This document shows, one piece after another, positions 7,948 to 17,668 of a stretch of DNA of 64,000 nucleotides; the stretch's first letter is position 1; the number at the start of each line of letters is the position of its first letter. A program made the translations under genes and the position numbers. Origin of the DNA: Bdellovibrio sp. UBA4095 (GTDB lineage: Bacteria; Bdellovibrionota; Bdellovibrionia; Bdellovibrionales; Bdellovibrionaceae). The stretch is taken from contig DFXZ01000004.1 of assembly GCA_002381805.1 (NCBI GenBank), positions 186,001 to 250,000 of the forward strand, written 5' to 3'. The notes beneath the pieces are model-generated. The model made no database searches. It had not been told where the DNA came from and saw only the letters and a program-made list of their open reading frames with translations.

Positions 7948-9060
7948 ATGGCAAAAACTAAGACGAAGTCTTCTTCTGTCTCTGAAAAGAAAGTAAAAAA
8001 GGAAGTGACCAGCCGCAAAGGCCGGCCACGCTCTGCCACGCCCCCAGGTAAAAAGAAAAACAAATTGGTAGACAGCAAGAATGTGGTCGCCGAAATCGTC
8101 GAAGACCATGACGAGCGCGAATTCGCGCCTGCAGAGCTTGGCAAGGTCCATGCCCTGCCTATCGAGGACGACCTAGAAGACGAAATTGCCGAGCCCGCGA
8201 AGGCTCTGGCTGTTGCGCAACCAACCAAAGCACTTACGACCACTGACCCGCTTGCGCTCTACTTAAACGAAATACGGAATTATAAAGTCCTTTCAAAAGA
8301 AGAAGAGATGGCTCTGGCGAAAAAGTACTTTGAATCGAAAGATCCCGAAACAGCTCAACAGCTTGTCAAAGCCAACCTTCGTTTCGTCGTCAAGGTTGCA
8401 GCTGAATACTCCAAATTCGGCGCTAAAATGATCGATCTGATACAAGAGGGCAATATCGGACTTATGCATGCCGTAAGGGAATTCAATCCCTATAAAGGTG
8501 CCAGACTGATCACCTATGCGGTCTGGTGGATCAGAGGCTATATTCAAGAGTTTCTAATGCGACAGTATTCTATGGTGCGCATTGGAACAACTCAAAATCA
8601 GCGCAAGCTCTTCTATCAACTTCAAAAAGAAAAGCAGGCCTTGGATGCAATGGGGATTGAACCCAACGCCGCACTTATTAGCAGCCGACTGGGAATTCCT
8701 GAAGATGAAGTCAGAGACATGGCTATGCGCATGTCAGGTCGCGATGTGAGCCTGGACAAACCACTCGATGATGAATCAGGGGTTTCACTGAAAGACCTAC
8801 AAAGAGGACGAGCTGAACAGTCGCTGGACGATGTGCTTGCTAAGGAACAAGAAATCGAATTGCTAAAAAGAAAAATTCAAGAAATTCGCCCTGAACTTTC
8901 CGACCGCGAAAAAATTATTCTGGACGAAAGAATTCTTAACGATGACCCGCTGACACTGCAGGAAATCGGCGAAAAGTATGGAATTACTAGAGAAGCTGTT
9001 CGCCAGATGGAAGCACGTCTTCTTAAAAAAATTAAAACCAAGATGGAAACCTTCGAATAA
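7948..9060 (+). CDS. RpoH/sigma-32-like RNA polymerase sigma factor with charged N-terminal extension
   Basis: Directs RNA polymerase to alternative promoters. After roughly 90 Lys/Glu-rich residues with low complexity, the conserved part starts at DPLALYLNEIRNYKVL (region 1.2). It continues with region 2 (DLIQEGNIGLMHAVREF; YAVWWIRGYIQEF), the RpoH-box-like TQNQRKLFYQLQKEK, and region 4 with helix-turn-helix LTLQEIGEKYGITREAVRQ. The RpoH box points to a heat-shock-type sigma factor. No Shine-Dalgarno is evident before the ATG at 7948, so coupling to the upstream gene is likely. The extension makes it 370 aa against about 285 for E. coli RpoH. Its targets are unknown; a GroES gene lies 27 kb away in this window. 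Confidence 0.88.
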   Translation: MAKTKTKSSSVSEKKVKKEVTSRKGRPRSATPPGKKKNKLVDSKNVVAEIVEDHDEREFAPAELGKVHALPIEDDLEDEIAEPAKALAVAQPTKALTTTDPLALYLNEIRNYKVLSKEEEMALAKKYFESKDPETAQQLVKANLRFVVKVAAEYSKFGAKMIDLIQEGNIGLMHAVREFNPYKGARLITYAVWWIRGYIQEFLMRQYSMVRIGTTQNQRKLFYQLQKEKQALDAMGIEPNAALISSRLGIPEDEVRDMAMRMSGRDVSLDKPLDDESGVSLKDLQRGRAEQSLDDVLAKEQEIELLKRKIQEIRPELSDREKIILDERILNDDPLTLQEIGEKYGITREAVRQMEARLLKKIKTKMETFE

Positions 9061-9106
9061 CAATTCTTGTCCTCGAAAGCATGAACAATTCTTAATTCTC
9101 GTTCGA

Positions 9107-9135
9107 TTGACGTGTCTTCAGATTCTTTCTAGAAA
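9107..9135 (+). promoter_or_regulatory. Sigma-70-type promoter for the 9162 gene
   Basis: TTGACG (-35), 17-base spacer, TAGAAA (-10), placed about 27 bases before the ATG of the small exported protein. Confidence 0.5.
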
Positions 9136-9161
9136 TTTTCATACAACTAAATGGAGGTTTC

Positions 9162-9470
9162 ATGAAAGCGATACTCTTTGCTGTTCTAGCTGTTTCTTCT
9201 TTCTCTGCAAGCGCCCATGCTCTGCAAAGTCACTATGGCCACCTTTCGAGCAATGGATTCAAGTATACCTGCTCTCTTGCGAATCACTCAGAGCACACTC
9301 TTGATATGAAGTATGTTTCCTTCACCGTAGAAGATATAAGTGGATCAAACCACCCATATGATCTTGATGAACGTATCGATCAGTATGTTCGCCCCGGTGA
9401 AACCGTCAGCTCTACAATGCATATTGCAAAACCAGTCATTGTTCGCTATTGCAAGTTCTTAGCACGCTAA
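9162..9470 (+). CDS. Small exported protein, unknown
   Basis: 102 aa. Residues 1-20 form a classic signal peptide ending SASAHA, so the mature chain is about 82 residues, probably periplasmic or secreted. Two cysteines (YTCSL and RYCKF) could form a disulphide. GGAGG lies 6-7 bases before the ATG. It stands alone with its own promoter and a terminator that it shares with the convergent fliA gene. No family recognised. Confidence 0.7.
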   Translation: MKAILFAVLAVSSFSASAHALQSHYGHLSSNGFKYTCSLANHSEHTLDMKYVSFTVEDISGSNHPYDLDERIDQYVRPGETVSSTMHIAKPVIVRYCKFLAR

Positions 9471-9483
9471 GAGCCAAACAAAA

Positions 9484-9510
9484 AAACCCAGGATATCAAA
9501 TCCTGGGTTT
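9484..9510. terminator. Bidirectional terminator between convergent genes
   Basis: AAACCCAGGA / TCCTGGGTTT perfect 10-bp stem with a 7-base loop and an A-run on the left. It serves the minus-strand flagellar operon end (fliA) and probably the 9162 gene. Confidence 0.85.
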
Positions 9511-9534
9511 CAATCTCTTAAACTAAGTCTTTTA

Positions 9535-10320
9535 CTAAGCGATTTCCAATTCACCGGCACCAATGGTGCTAGTTAATTTAGCTCGCAATCTAGTCACAGC
9601 CTGTGCATGCAGCTGAGACACTCGCGATTCTGTAACTCTTAAAACCTGACCAATTTCTTTCAGGTTCAAGTCTTCATAATAGTATAAAGAAAGGACCAAC
9701 CGTTGCCGCTCCGGAAGCTCTTCGATCGCGTGAGCCACAACTTCTTTGATGTTCTTGACGTTAAGTTGATTGAAAGGACTGTTCGTTCGTGAGCCCTCAA
9801 GAATATCCATAATGGACTTCTTATCCGTACTGCTAAAGCTTGTCGCCTGATCAATAGGAAGCAGACTTACTGGGCGAACCTGGTTCACAAGATCATGGAA
9901 CTCATCTATAGAAACATTAAGAGCTTTTGCAACTTCTTCATCAGTCGGTGAGCGTCCCAAATCAGCTTCTAACTGGACCATTGTCTTATCTAAAAGCTTA
10001 GCTTTATCGCGAATCGAACGTGGCACCCAATCCTGGGCACGCAGTTCATCCAAAATAGCTCCTCTGATACGGAACTCAGCATATGTTTTGAATTTGTTGT
10101 CACGAGTTGAATCGTACTTCTCGATGGCATCCATTAAGCCGATAACACCGGCAGAAATAAGATCATCTAACTCGATATTAGAGGGCAGGCGAACCGCAAT
10201 TTTCTGCGCAATGAACTTAATCAGCGGGGCATATTCCCGAATAAGATCATCTTTTTGATTCGCAGCAACCTTACGTGGTTCTTCCTTGTACTTCTTCAAC
10301 AGCGCCGCATTTTTCCCCAT
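9535..10320 (-). CDS. fliA: Flagellar sigma factor FliA (sigma-28)
   Basis: Late-flagellar and chemotaxis sigma factor. I place the start at the ATG at 10320 (MGKNAALLKKY), preceded by GAGGG; the open frame upstream would overlap flhG and has no family similarity. Region 2 reads IREYAPLIKFIAQKIAVRLP and ELDDLISAGVIGLMDAIEKYD with YAEFRIRGAILDELRAQDWVPRS, the FliA hallmark. Region 3 and the region 4 helix-turn-helix (LKEIGQVLRVTESRVSQLHAQA) follow. The 261-aa length is typical. It is the last gene of the twelve-gene flagellar operon. I see no flgM anti-sigma gene in the window. Confidence 0.96.
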   Translation of the reverse strand: MGKNAALLKKYKEEPRKVAANQKDDLIREYAPLIKFIAQKIAVRLPSNIELDDLISAGVIGLMDAIEKYDSTRDNKFKTYAEFRIRGAILDELRAQDWVPRSIRDKAKLLDKTMVQLEADLGRSPTDEEVAKALNVSIDEFHDLVNQVRPVSLLPIDQATSFSSTDKKSIMDILEGSRTNSPFNQLNVKNIKEVVAHAIEELPERQRLVLSLYYYEDLNLKEIGQVLRVTESRVSQLHAQAVTRLRAKLTSTIGAGELEIA

Positions 10321-10379
10321 ATTTTTCCCTCTTAAGACAATGTTAACAAACTGGTCGTAGTGCTGAAAGTCCAAATCTA

Positions 10380-11210
10380 CTAGGCAAATCCAACGACCTG
10401 ATCCCAAAACATCTGCATCCCTCCGGTGGTCTCGATTTGTCTTGAGGATTTTTCAATCTGATTGCAAATTTGACGAATGGCCTGACTGGATTCGGCTCCA
10501 GCATCATGTCTCAAAACGAGACGTTGCATCTGGTTGACTTTTCTAAGAACCGGGTCATTGGGAATCGATCCCCAATAATCCAACCCCAGATTGAGAAAGC
10601 GATTCACGACATCATTGAAGCGCCCATAGATACCTAAACCTTCTTGCTCGTCGCGAACTTGATTGCAGATTATAGAAAACTTATTCACGCGGTACTGCTT
10701 ATTCAGCACTTTCATTAACGCATAGGCATCTGTGAAACTTGAGGGATCAGGCGTCAGGACCACCGATACAGTTTGCGCCGCCGAATTTAAAAACAGAACA
10801 TTTTCGGCAATACCTGGTGCCGTATCAATCAAGAGGTAATCGAAGCCCATCGGCAGAGTGCTGATGGCCTCCATCATGGCTCTTCTTTCAAAATGATTTA
10901 AGTGATTGAATTCTACGACTCCACTGCCGCCGGGAATCAGAAAAACATCCTTGGCAACCTCTTTCAAAATATCGGTCATTTCTTTTCGCCCAGAAATAAT
11001 GTCATGAATATTTCCTTCGGTTTTTACGCCGAAAAAGATATCCACATTAGCCATACCAAGATCACCATCCAAAATGAGGACCTTTTTTCCTTTTTGCGAA
11101 AGAGCCAAGGCAAGGTTTGCAACGATCGTCGTCTTACCCACGCCGCCTTTACCAGAAGTGATACTAATAGTGCGCGTTCGATAGAGATCGAATGAATTTA
11201 CCATTCTCAT
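10380..11210 (-). CDS. flhG: FlhG/FleN, MinD-like ATPase controlling flagellar number
   Basis: Deviant Walker A SGKGGVGKTT at residues 19-28, then DGDLGMANVDI and LIDTAPG, the signature of the ParA/MinD class. Together with FlhF it sets flagellar number and placement, which fits a single polar flagellum. The 276-aa length is normal. No obvious C-terminal amphipathic MinD helix stands out beyond MQMFWDQVVGFA, which could be a weak membrane-associating end. It overlaps flhF by 4 bases (ATGA) and precedes fliA by about 59 bases. Confidence 0.95.
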   Translation of the reverse strand: MRMVNSFDLYRTRTISITSGKGGVGKTTIVANLALALSQKGKKVLILDGDLGMANVDIFFGVKTEGNIHDIISGRKEMTDILKEVAKDVFLIPGGSGVVEFNHLNHFERRAMMEAISTLPMGFDYLLIDTAPGIAENVLFLNSAAQTVSVVLTPDPSSFTDAYALMKVLNKQYRVNKFSIICNQVRDEQEGLGIYGRFNDVVNRFLNLGLDYWGSIPNDPVLRKVNQMQRLVLRHDAGAESSQAIRQICNQIEKSSRQIETTGGMQMFWDQVVGFA

Positions 11211-12661
11211 ATAGCCTCGAGGTCCTGATTTTTTAACTGGGTGATTTTAAAAATTAGATCTAGTAGTCGTTCTTTAGTCGCAAACTCGAAGTCTTCCGGA
11301 ACTCTTGGACCTATTCCAAACGAGTGCAATGGAACATCAAACCGCTTCATAAAGTTATAAATAGTTCCGTGCTGAGAAGACTCATCCAGACCGGTAAAGA
11401 TCACATCCTTATATCCGATCACAGAATATCTTCCACCCAAATCGGTCACGTCGGAATCCTTTGAATTCGCAGAGAGCACCAAATGAATGACTGGATTCAA
11501 TGCCTGAGAGGGTAACAAGCTCTTTAGCATTTGCACTTCATTTTGATTCTTCAAACTCATTCCCGTACAATCCACCAAAACACAATCTACGTTCGCCATG
11601 TAACGCACCAGATTCGTCCAGTCGTTCTGAGAGCGAATTACCGAGAATGGAACATTAAGAATCTGAGCATAAATCTTCATCTGATCAGCAGAGCCAACCT
11701 TAAAGGTGTCCGTTGTGAATAGCGCGATTTTCTTACCTTCACGAATCACCATCTGACTGGCCATTTTGATCAACGAAGAGGTCTTTCCGCTGCCCGCGGG
11801 TCCTACGAAACAGTGAATCTTACCGGCAGTGGGATGAGATGCAATTTTTGTTTCATCCAACACATGACGGGCCACCCAGGCTTCAATCAAAGATCGATTC
11901 TTAAGCTTTAACGCCGGCAAACTTTCCTGAGCCTTCGTCAATATCTTTGCAGCAATCTCTGGGGAAATACCCGCTTTCGTCAGTTTTTCATAAATAAAGC
12001 TAAGGTCATAGGGCAAACCGTAATCTGCGCCAGGGTGTGTTCCTGCAAAGCTCTGTGGGATTTGCTGAAACTGAGAAATCACCTGTCTTAATCCCGCAAT
12101 TTCGCTCTTTAGAGCTACGATTTCAGGACTCTCTGCCGCTACGACTGCCGGGACTGCAACTACTGGAGCAGCTTTTGGAGGGGAGTAGGCAGCCGCCGCC
12201 GCTTTCTTAGTCGCCGCTCTTGAAAACAACTCATCTTGCTCCTGAAAAGCATGCAAAGCTCTTTGCGCTGCCGCGCGAACCCGCTCCTCTGAAAGATGTT
12301 GTTGCCGAGCTAACTCTTGTTCGTCATCAATTTCAATATAACGCCGCTGAGTGATCTTCGGCGCCTGTGTTTTCTGCACATGACTTTCGACCATTCTTGA
12401 AATCAACTCTTTCTGTTGGCGCGCTGGACTTTTCAGAAACCTTTCGCGATCCTGCTCTCTTAGACGAGACTCAGTAAAGCGTTTCTTCTGTAAAGTTTCT
12501 TCAGAAACTGCAGCGGTGATTTCGACGCTTCCCTCGCCGACCAGGCCAAAGCTTTTATTGTTGTCACGAGCGGAAAGAATGATGGCATCAGGACCCATCT
12601 GACTCTTGACCATCTCGAGAGCCTCTTTCATTGTACGTGCTTCAAACTTTTTAACCTGCAT
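11207..12661 (-). CDS. flhF: FlhF, SRP-family GTPase for polar flagellar placement
   Basis: Three parts are visible in the 484 aa. The first is an N-terminal basic domain starting MQVKKFEARTMKEALEMVK, typical of FlhF. The second is a long linker rich in Ala and charged residues. The third is an NG GTPase domain with P-loop GPAGSGKTSSLIKMA and the TTDTFKVGSADQ and VLVDCTG motifs of the SRP54/FtsY/FlhF family. It recruits early flagellar proteins to the pole and is regulated by FlhG next door. It overlaps the flhA 3' end by 11 bases. Confidence 0.95.
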   Translation of the reverse strand: MQVKKFEARTMKEALEMVKSQMGPDAIILSARDNNKSFGLVGEGSVEITAAVSEETLQKKRFTESRLREQDRERFLKSPARQQKELISRMVESHVQKTQAPKITQRRYIEIDDEQELARQQHLSEERVRAAAQRALHAFQEQDELFSRAATKKAAAAAYSPPKAAPVVAVPAVVAAESPEIVALKSEIAGLRQVISQFQQIPQSFAGTHPGADYGLPYDLSFIYEKLTKAGISPEIAAKILTKAQESLPALKLKNRSLIEAWVARHVLDETKIASHPTAGKIHCFVGPAGSGKTSSLIKMASQMVIREGKKIALFTTDTFKVGSADQMKIYAQILNVPFSVIRSQNDWTNLVRYMANVDCVLVDCTGMSLKNQNEVQMLKSLLPSQALNPVIHLVLSANSKDSDVTDLGGRYSVIGYKDVIFTGLDESSQHGTIYNFMKRFDVPLHSFGIGPRVPEDFEFATKERLLDLIFKITQLKNQDLEAI

Positions 12662-14750
12662 AGTTCATCTCCACCAGTGCCACAGATTTTACATCCGCAT
12701 CCGAAGTCAGTTCATTATGGGAAAGAACAACGAGCTGCGGGATGAATCGAGAAATCAATTTATATAAATGTCGACGCGAAGTCGGACTGGTCAGCAAAAT
12801 GGGCTGACTAGCCACCTCGGGATGCCCTTCCACCGTTCGGGCAATTTCGTTAATCAAGCGATGAGCCGTATTCGGATCCATCACCAACTGCACACCCTGC
12901 TCGGTTTGCAAGAGTGAGTTTGCAATCATTTCTTCGATATGGGGATGCAAAGTCATCACTGGGATGCTGCCAATTTCAGTCGTGTACTTGGCAGTAATTC
13001 CCCGAGCTAAAGCCCGACGAACCTGCTCAGTCAGAATCTCCACATCTTTAGTTCTTGGTGCTTCATCTGCAAGAGTTTCAAAAATAGTTAAGAGGTCGCG
13101 AATGGATACTTGTTCCTTAAGAAGATTCTGCAACACTCGCACCACCGATCCCAGTGGAAGAAGATCTGGGATTAACTCTTCTATGACTTTAGGATGTGAC
13201 TTCTTGAAGTTTTCAATTAATGTTGCGGCTTCTTGACGTCCTAACAATTCATGTGCATGAGTACGCACAATCTCTGTCAGATGAGTCGCCATAACCGTAG
13301 GAAGATCCACCACGGTGTATCCAGCAATTTCGGCATCTTCTTTTCTTGCGGGAGAAACCCACATAGCATCCAAACCGAAGGCTGGCTCCTTCGTCGGAAT
13401 ACCTTCAATACGTTCAGTGACATTGCCCGGATCCATGGCAAGCAAGGATTCAGGACGAAGCACTCCTCCACCCACTCTATTCCCTTTGATCATCACGCGA
13501 TACTCACCAGGTGCCAGTTGTAAGTTGTCGCGAATATGAATACTTGGAACGACAATCCCCAGATCCAAAGCAAACTGTTTACGAATGCTCACAATGCGCT
13601 CAAGTAGGTCACCACTGTGGTCGGATTCCACAATACTGATAAGTCCGTAGCCCACTTCTAGCTCCACCATATCTAAAGGCAACATAGTTTCGATATTTTC
13701 TTTCTTTGGAACATTGGCCGCAGCCTCGATCTTCTTTTGCTCTTCATTAACAACTTCTTTTTTATATCTTTTGATCATCCACGAGATTCCACACAACAGG
13801 GCTCCCATGACCATAAAAGGTAAAGTCGGCAATCCTGGAACCGCCCCTAGTAACATCAACACACCACCAGTAATCATAACCGCTCGTGGGTTTACGAAAA
13901 GTTGACTAGTGACTTCCTGACCCATATCTTGATCAGAGTTTGAGGTTCGAGTAACGATTGTACCGGCAGCTGTAGAGATGATAAGAGCCGGGATCTGAGA
14001 CAGCAATCCATCACCAATGGTCAACATCGTGTAATATTGTGCGGCTGTTCCAATATCCAAACCTTTTTGAATCACCCCAATCGCCAGGCCTCCTAAAATA
14101 TTGATGATTGTAATAATGATTCCGGCAATGGCATCACCACGAACGAACTTAGAAGCACCGTCCATCGCGCCATAGAAATCTGCTTCTTGCTCAATCTGCT
14201 TTCGACGCTTACGAGCTTCTACTTCAGTAATATGCCCAGAGTTCAGCTCGGCATCGATGGACATCTGCTTACCAGGCATCGCATCCAAAGTGAATCGAGC
14301 TGCAACTTCGGCCACTCGCCCTGAACCCTTGGTGATAACGATAAAGTTAATCACGATCAGAATGATGAACATCACAAAACCGATTACATAATTTCCACCG
14401 ACGACGAAATTGGCAAACGATGCAATCACGTCTCCAGCGGCTTTTTCACCCTCATGCCCGTGCGTTAAGATCAAACGGGTCGTAGCCACGTTCAATGACA
14501 GACGGAACAAGGTCGTCATCAATAACAAGGATGGAAATGAAGTGAAATCGAGCGCTCTTTCTGTGTAAATACTGACCAAAAGGATCAGGACACTAATTGC
14601 CAACGAGAATGTCAAAGTGACATCAAGCATGGCCGCTGGAAGCGGAACAATCATAACGGCTAAGATTGCCAACAATCCAAAGGCAATGAAAAGATCCGTA
14701 TTCTTTGTGTATTTCTCAAATCTTTTAAACAACTGAAATACTTGTTCCAT
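12651..14750 (-). CDS. flhA: FlhA, flagellar type III export gate
   Basis: Inner-membrane export-gate subunit, 699 aa. About eight membrane segments occupy residues 20-320, including the conserved cytoplasmic FHIPEP-type loop (GDAIAGIIITIINILGGL region) and RVAEVAARFTLDAMPGKQM. The large cytosolic ring-forming domain follows. Start and stop overlap the neighbours (1-base junction with flhB), showing tight coupling. Works with FlhB, FliP, FliQ and FliR to export rod, hook and filament subunits. Confidence 0.97.
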   Translation of the reverse strand: MEQVFQLFKRFEKYTKNTDLFIAFGLLAILAVMIVPLPAAMLDVTLTFSLAISVLILLVSIYTERALDFTSFPSLLLMTTLFRLSLNVATTRLILTHGHEGEKAAGDVIASFANFVVGGNYVIGFVMFIILIVINFIVITKGSGRVAEVAARFTLDAMPGKQMSIDAELNSGHITEVEARKRRKQIEQEADFYGAMDGASKFVRGDAIAGIIITIINILGGLAIGVIQKGLDIGTAAQYYTMLTIGDGLLSQIPALIISTAAGTIVTRTSNSDQDMGQEVTSQLFVNPRAVMITGGVLMLLGAVPGLPTLPFMVMGALLCGISWMIKRYKKEVVNEEQKKIEAAANVPKKENIETMLPLDMVELEVGYGLISIVESDHSGDLLERIVSIRKQFALDLGIVVPSIHIRDNLQLAPGEYRVMIKGNRVGGGVLRPESLLAMDPGNVTERIEGIPTKEPAFGLDAMWVSPARKEDAEIAGYTVVDLPTVMATHLTEIVRTHAHELLGRQEAATLIENFKKSHPKVIEELIPDLLPLGSVVRVLQNLLKEQVSIRDLLTIFETLADEAPRTKDVEILTEQVRRALARGITAKYTTEIGSIPVMTLHPHIEEMIANSLLQTEQGVQLVMDPNTAHRLINEIARTVEGHPEVASQPILLTSPTSRRHLYKLISRFIPQLVVLSHNELTSDADVKSVALVEMNYAG

Positions 14751-15814
14751 TATCTTTTCTTCCTACGCAAACGATAAACATAAGAAAGAACTTCCGCGAC
14801 GGCGACGAAGAGCTCTCTTGGAATAACTTGACCAATTTTTAAAGTTTTAAAGATGGTTCGAGCAAGCGGCTTGTTTTCTACTATCGGAATGTTGTTTTCG
14901 CGAGCGATCTCTTTTATCTTTTCTGCCACGTGATCGGCACCCATAGCGACTAACTGGGGCGCCGGTAAGTTATCCGTGTACTTAAGCACCACTGCAATAT
15001 GAGTGGGATTGGTGATAACCACATCTGCACCAGGAATGTCTGACATCATTCTCTTCGTAGCCATCTCTCGCTGAATACGACGAATGCGTGATTTGATCAT
15101 GGGATCACCCTCACGCTGCTTGTGCTCCTCTTTGACCTCTTGCTTAGTCATCATCATTTTCTGCTCTAGATCCCAACGCTGGTAGAAGTAGTCCGCTAAG
15201 GCAATGATCAACATCACGGAGCCAACCCCCCCAAGCAGCTTTACGACAATGGCGCCCAGGTAGCGAATAATCTCTTCCATTGAGAACGAGAGCATGTAGG
15301 GAATTTGGCCAACTTCGCCGCGCAAAAGGAAGTACAGAACTATTCCCACAGCGCCCATCTTTAGAACAGACTTAATCGCTTCTACAACGGCACGCAGACT
15401 AAAGACTCTTTTAAATCCTTCAACGGGATTAAGCTTTTCGAATTTTGGCGAGATCGCGTCTTCAACCTGCAAGAAGCCAATCTGCAAAATTGAAGAAGCT
15501 GCCCCAAGGATACCGGCTATTCCCAGAACCGGTGCCATTAGAATCATGGCCTTCACACCGCAAAAGCGCAGAGCTTCCGTAAAGTTTCCTTCACGAATCG
15601 TAACGACCAGCTGTTGACCAAATGAATACTGGAAAATCTCGAAAAAATTCTGAAAGAAGAAACGACCCAGGGCATACACGCCACCGGCAGCGGCTAATAG
15701 GAATATAGCCGAACCCAGTTCCTTGGTATGCGCAACGTTACCCTTTTTGCGGAAGTCTTCCCTTCGCGCATCCGTTGCTTGTTCTGTTTTTTCGCCGTTC
15801 TCGTCAGCCGCCAT
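14750..15814 (-). CDS. flhB: FlhB, export gate substrate-specificity switch
   Basis: 354-aa membrane protein with four transmembrane segments and a cytosolic C-terminal domain. The N-terminus reads GEKTEQATDARREDFRKKGN, the family signature, and the autocleavage site NPTH is intact within VVITNPTHIAVVLKY. Cleavage there switches export from rod/hook to filament substrates. Lies between fliR and flhA in the operon. Confidence 0.97.
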   Translation of the reverse strand: MAADENGEKTEQATDARREDFRKKGNVAHTKELGSAIFLLAAAGGVYALGRFFFQNFFEIFQYSFGQQLVVTIREGNFTEALRFCGVKAMILMAPVLGIAGILGAASSILQIGFLQVEDAISPKFEKLNPVEGFKRVFSLRAVVEAIKSVLKMGAVGIVLYFLLRGEVGQIPYMLSFSMEEIIRYLGAIVVKLLGGVGSVMLIIALADYFYQRWDLEQKMMMTKQEVKEEHKQREGDPMIKSRIRRIQREMATKRMMSDIPGADVVITNPTHIAVVLKYTDNLPAPQLVAMGADHVAEKIKEIARENNIPIVENKPLARTIFKTLKIGQVIPRELFVAVAEVLSYVYRLRRKKR

Positions 15815-15845
15815 CCAGTTCCTTCCTAGAACTCAAAAGCTTCGC

Positions 15846-16625
15846 TTATAAGGCTTTCATCACTTCAAACAATTTATTTGCTGTGATTTCGACCAACCCA
15901 TTCATTTCCATCACTAATAATGGCAAACACAAAAATACCACGCTCATACCTATCATAATCGTTACTGGCATACTCGTAACCAGAACGTTGATTTGCGGCA
16001 CGGCTCTTCCTAAAATACCCATCCCTAAGTTCACCACTAAAATGGCCACCATGACGGGGGCACACATTTTAATAGCCAATATCATTGCCGTCTGGCCGAA
16101 AACGGCCATCTCCGCAAAAGGCCCAACATTCAGGGCCAGCGAGCTGACGGGCACCAAGTCATAGCTTTGGACAATGGCCGAAATCAGCATATGATGACCA
16201 TTGATTGCAAAAAACACCAACGTAGCGATGGTCGAGTAAAACTGTTCAATGGTACTTCCATTGCTTCCCATCATCGGATTAAAGAGCTGGGAGGCGCTCA
16301 AACCGACACTCATTGAAACCAAGTCCCCAGTCATTGTGACAACAAAGAAAAAGATCCTGGTTAAAAATCCCAGCGAGAGGCCGACAATCAGCTCCCTAAC
16401 AGCTAAGCTCACAATATCATTAGAGATAGTAAGATAGTCCACCTTGCCCACTTGAACTAGGGGGAACAAGATCATCGTTAAGATAATAGAAAGAAGTACT
16501 TTGACGGACGTCGAAATTGTCGGAGAGCCCAGGACCGCTGAAGACACAATATAAGCTATCATGCGCAGAAGAATCAGCGCAAAAAGCAAGATTTGAGCTT
16601 CGGTCAATGAACTCCAGTTCAACAC
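15846..16625 (-). CDS. fliR: FliR, flagellar export gate subunit
   Basis: 259 aa, strongly hydrophobic with five to six membrane segments, and the family pattern RELIVGLSLGFLTRIFF and VSMSVGLSASQLFNP. Part of the FliPQR core complex of the export apparatus. The start is GTG at 16625, preceded by GGAG, just 3 bases past the fliQ stop. Gene order fliQ-fliR-flhB is the common bacterial arrangement. Confidence 0.94.
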   Translation of the reverse strand: MLNWSSLTEAQILLFALILLRMIAYIVSSAVLGSPTISTSVKVLLSIILTMILFPLVQVGKVDYLTISNDIVSLAVRELIVGLSLGFLTRIFFFVVTMTGDLVSMSVGLSASQLFNPMMGSNGSTIEQFYSTIATLVFFAINGHHMLISAIVQSYDLVPVSSLALNVGPFAEMAVFGQTAMILAIKMCAPVMVAILVVNLGMGILGRAVPQINVLVTSMPVTIMIGMSVVFLCLPLLVMEMNGLVEITANKLFEVMKAL

Positions 16626-16628
16626 TAG

Positions 16629-16901
16629 TTACTCCCTCACCATAACTGAAATATTCTCGAACAGATTCACAGTATAAGAACTTAAAACATCCATCATCCA
16701 AGGCCCTGCTAGCAGGAAAACTACTGCTACGATTATCATCTTTGGAATAAACGTCAGGGTCGCTTCATTGATTTGAGTCAATGCTTGAAATACACTCACA
16801 GCCAAACCCACCACTAACGTGCTCAACAACAATGGCATCGCTAATAGCGCTGTGGTGCGAAGTGCATCTTGTCCCAAAACGATCACAAGTTCTTCAGTCA
16901 T
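16629..16901 (-). CDS. fliQ: FliQ, flagellar export gate subunit
   Basis: 90 aa with two membrane helices and the conserved LVVGLAVSVFQALTQINEAT stretch joining them. Sits 8 bases after fliP and 3 bases before fliR. Length and sequence are typical; it forms part of the FliPQR pore. Confidence 0.95.
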   Translation of the reverse strand: MTEELVIVLGQDALRTTALLAMPLLLSTLVVGLAVSVFQALTQINEATLTFIPKMIIVAVVFLLAGPWMMDVLSSYTVNLFENISVMVRE

Positions 16902-16909
16902 ATCCTACC

Positions 16910-17668
16910 TCACCCAAAACTCTTGACCATCGAGCCCACCAAAAGACCCCAGCCATCCACAAGAACAAAAAGCATAATTTTAAAAGGCAAGGAGATCACG
17001 ACCGGCGGAAGCATCATCATACCCATCGCCATCAAGACACTCGAGGCGACGATATCGATCACTAAGAAGGGCAAGAAAATAATGAAACCAATTTGAAAGG
17101 CCGTTTTCAATTCTGAAACTATAAAGGAGGGAACCAAAACCATCGTTGGTACGTCCGCTCGAGTTTTAGGTTTTTCAACTTTTGCAAGTTTAATGAACAA
17201 AGCCAGATCGGCGTCACGAGTTTGGCTGAACATGAATTTTCTTAATGGAGCCAGGGTCCGCTCAATGGCGACTTCTTGAGAAATCGTTCCCGCCATATAA
17301 GGCTGAATGCCTTTCGTATTCATTTCATTAAATGCCGGCTGCATCACAAAGAATGTCAGGAATAAAGCCAAGCCCACTAAAAGCTGGTTAGGAGGCATCT
17401 GTTGAACACCCAAAGCCTGTCTTAGGAAAGACAGCACGATGATGATACGAGTAAATCCCGTCATCATAATTAAAATAGCAGGTGCCAAGGTTAAAACTGT
17501 CAGAACAAGTATCAATTTAATAGCACTGACAACATCTGTAGGGTTATCCGTCGTCTTAAATCCCAGATTTACCTGAGGTAATGTCACCTGCGCATAAGCA
17601 GTCGCCCCCAAGAATAAGACCATCGGGATCAACAAAAAGCTCCATCGGAACCAATTCGTTTTTTTCAC
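16910..17668 (-). CDS. fliP: FliP, flagellar export gate subunit
   Basis: 252 aa. An N-terminal cleavable signal peptide ends near ATAYAQ. Membrane segments follow, with signature ILIMMTGFTRIIIVLSFLRQ and ALGVQQMPPNQLLVGLALFL. The GTG start at 17668 overlaps the fliO stop by three bases (GTGA). Core pore-forming subunit of the export gate. Confidence 0.96.
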   Translation of the reverse strand: MKKTNWFRWSFLLIPMVLFLGATAYAQVTLPQVNLGFKTTDNPTDVVSAIKLILVLTVLTLAPAILIMMTGFTRIIIVLSFLRQALGVQQMPPNQLLVGLALFLTFFVMQPAFNEMNTKGIQPYMAGTISQEVAIERTLAPLRKFMFSQTRDADLALFIKLAKVEKPKTRADVPTMVLVPSFIVSELKTAFQIGFIIFLPFLVIDIVASSVLMAMGMMMLPPVVISLPFKIMLFVLVDGWGLLVGSMVKSFG

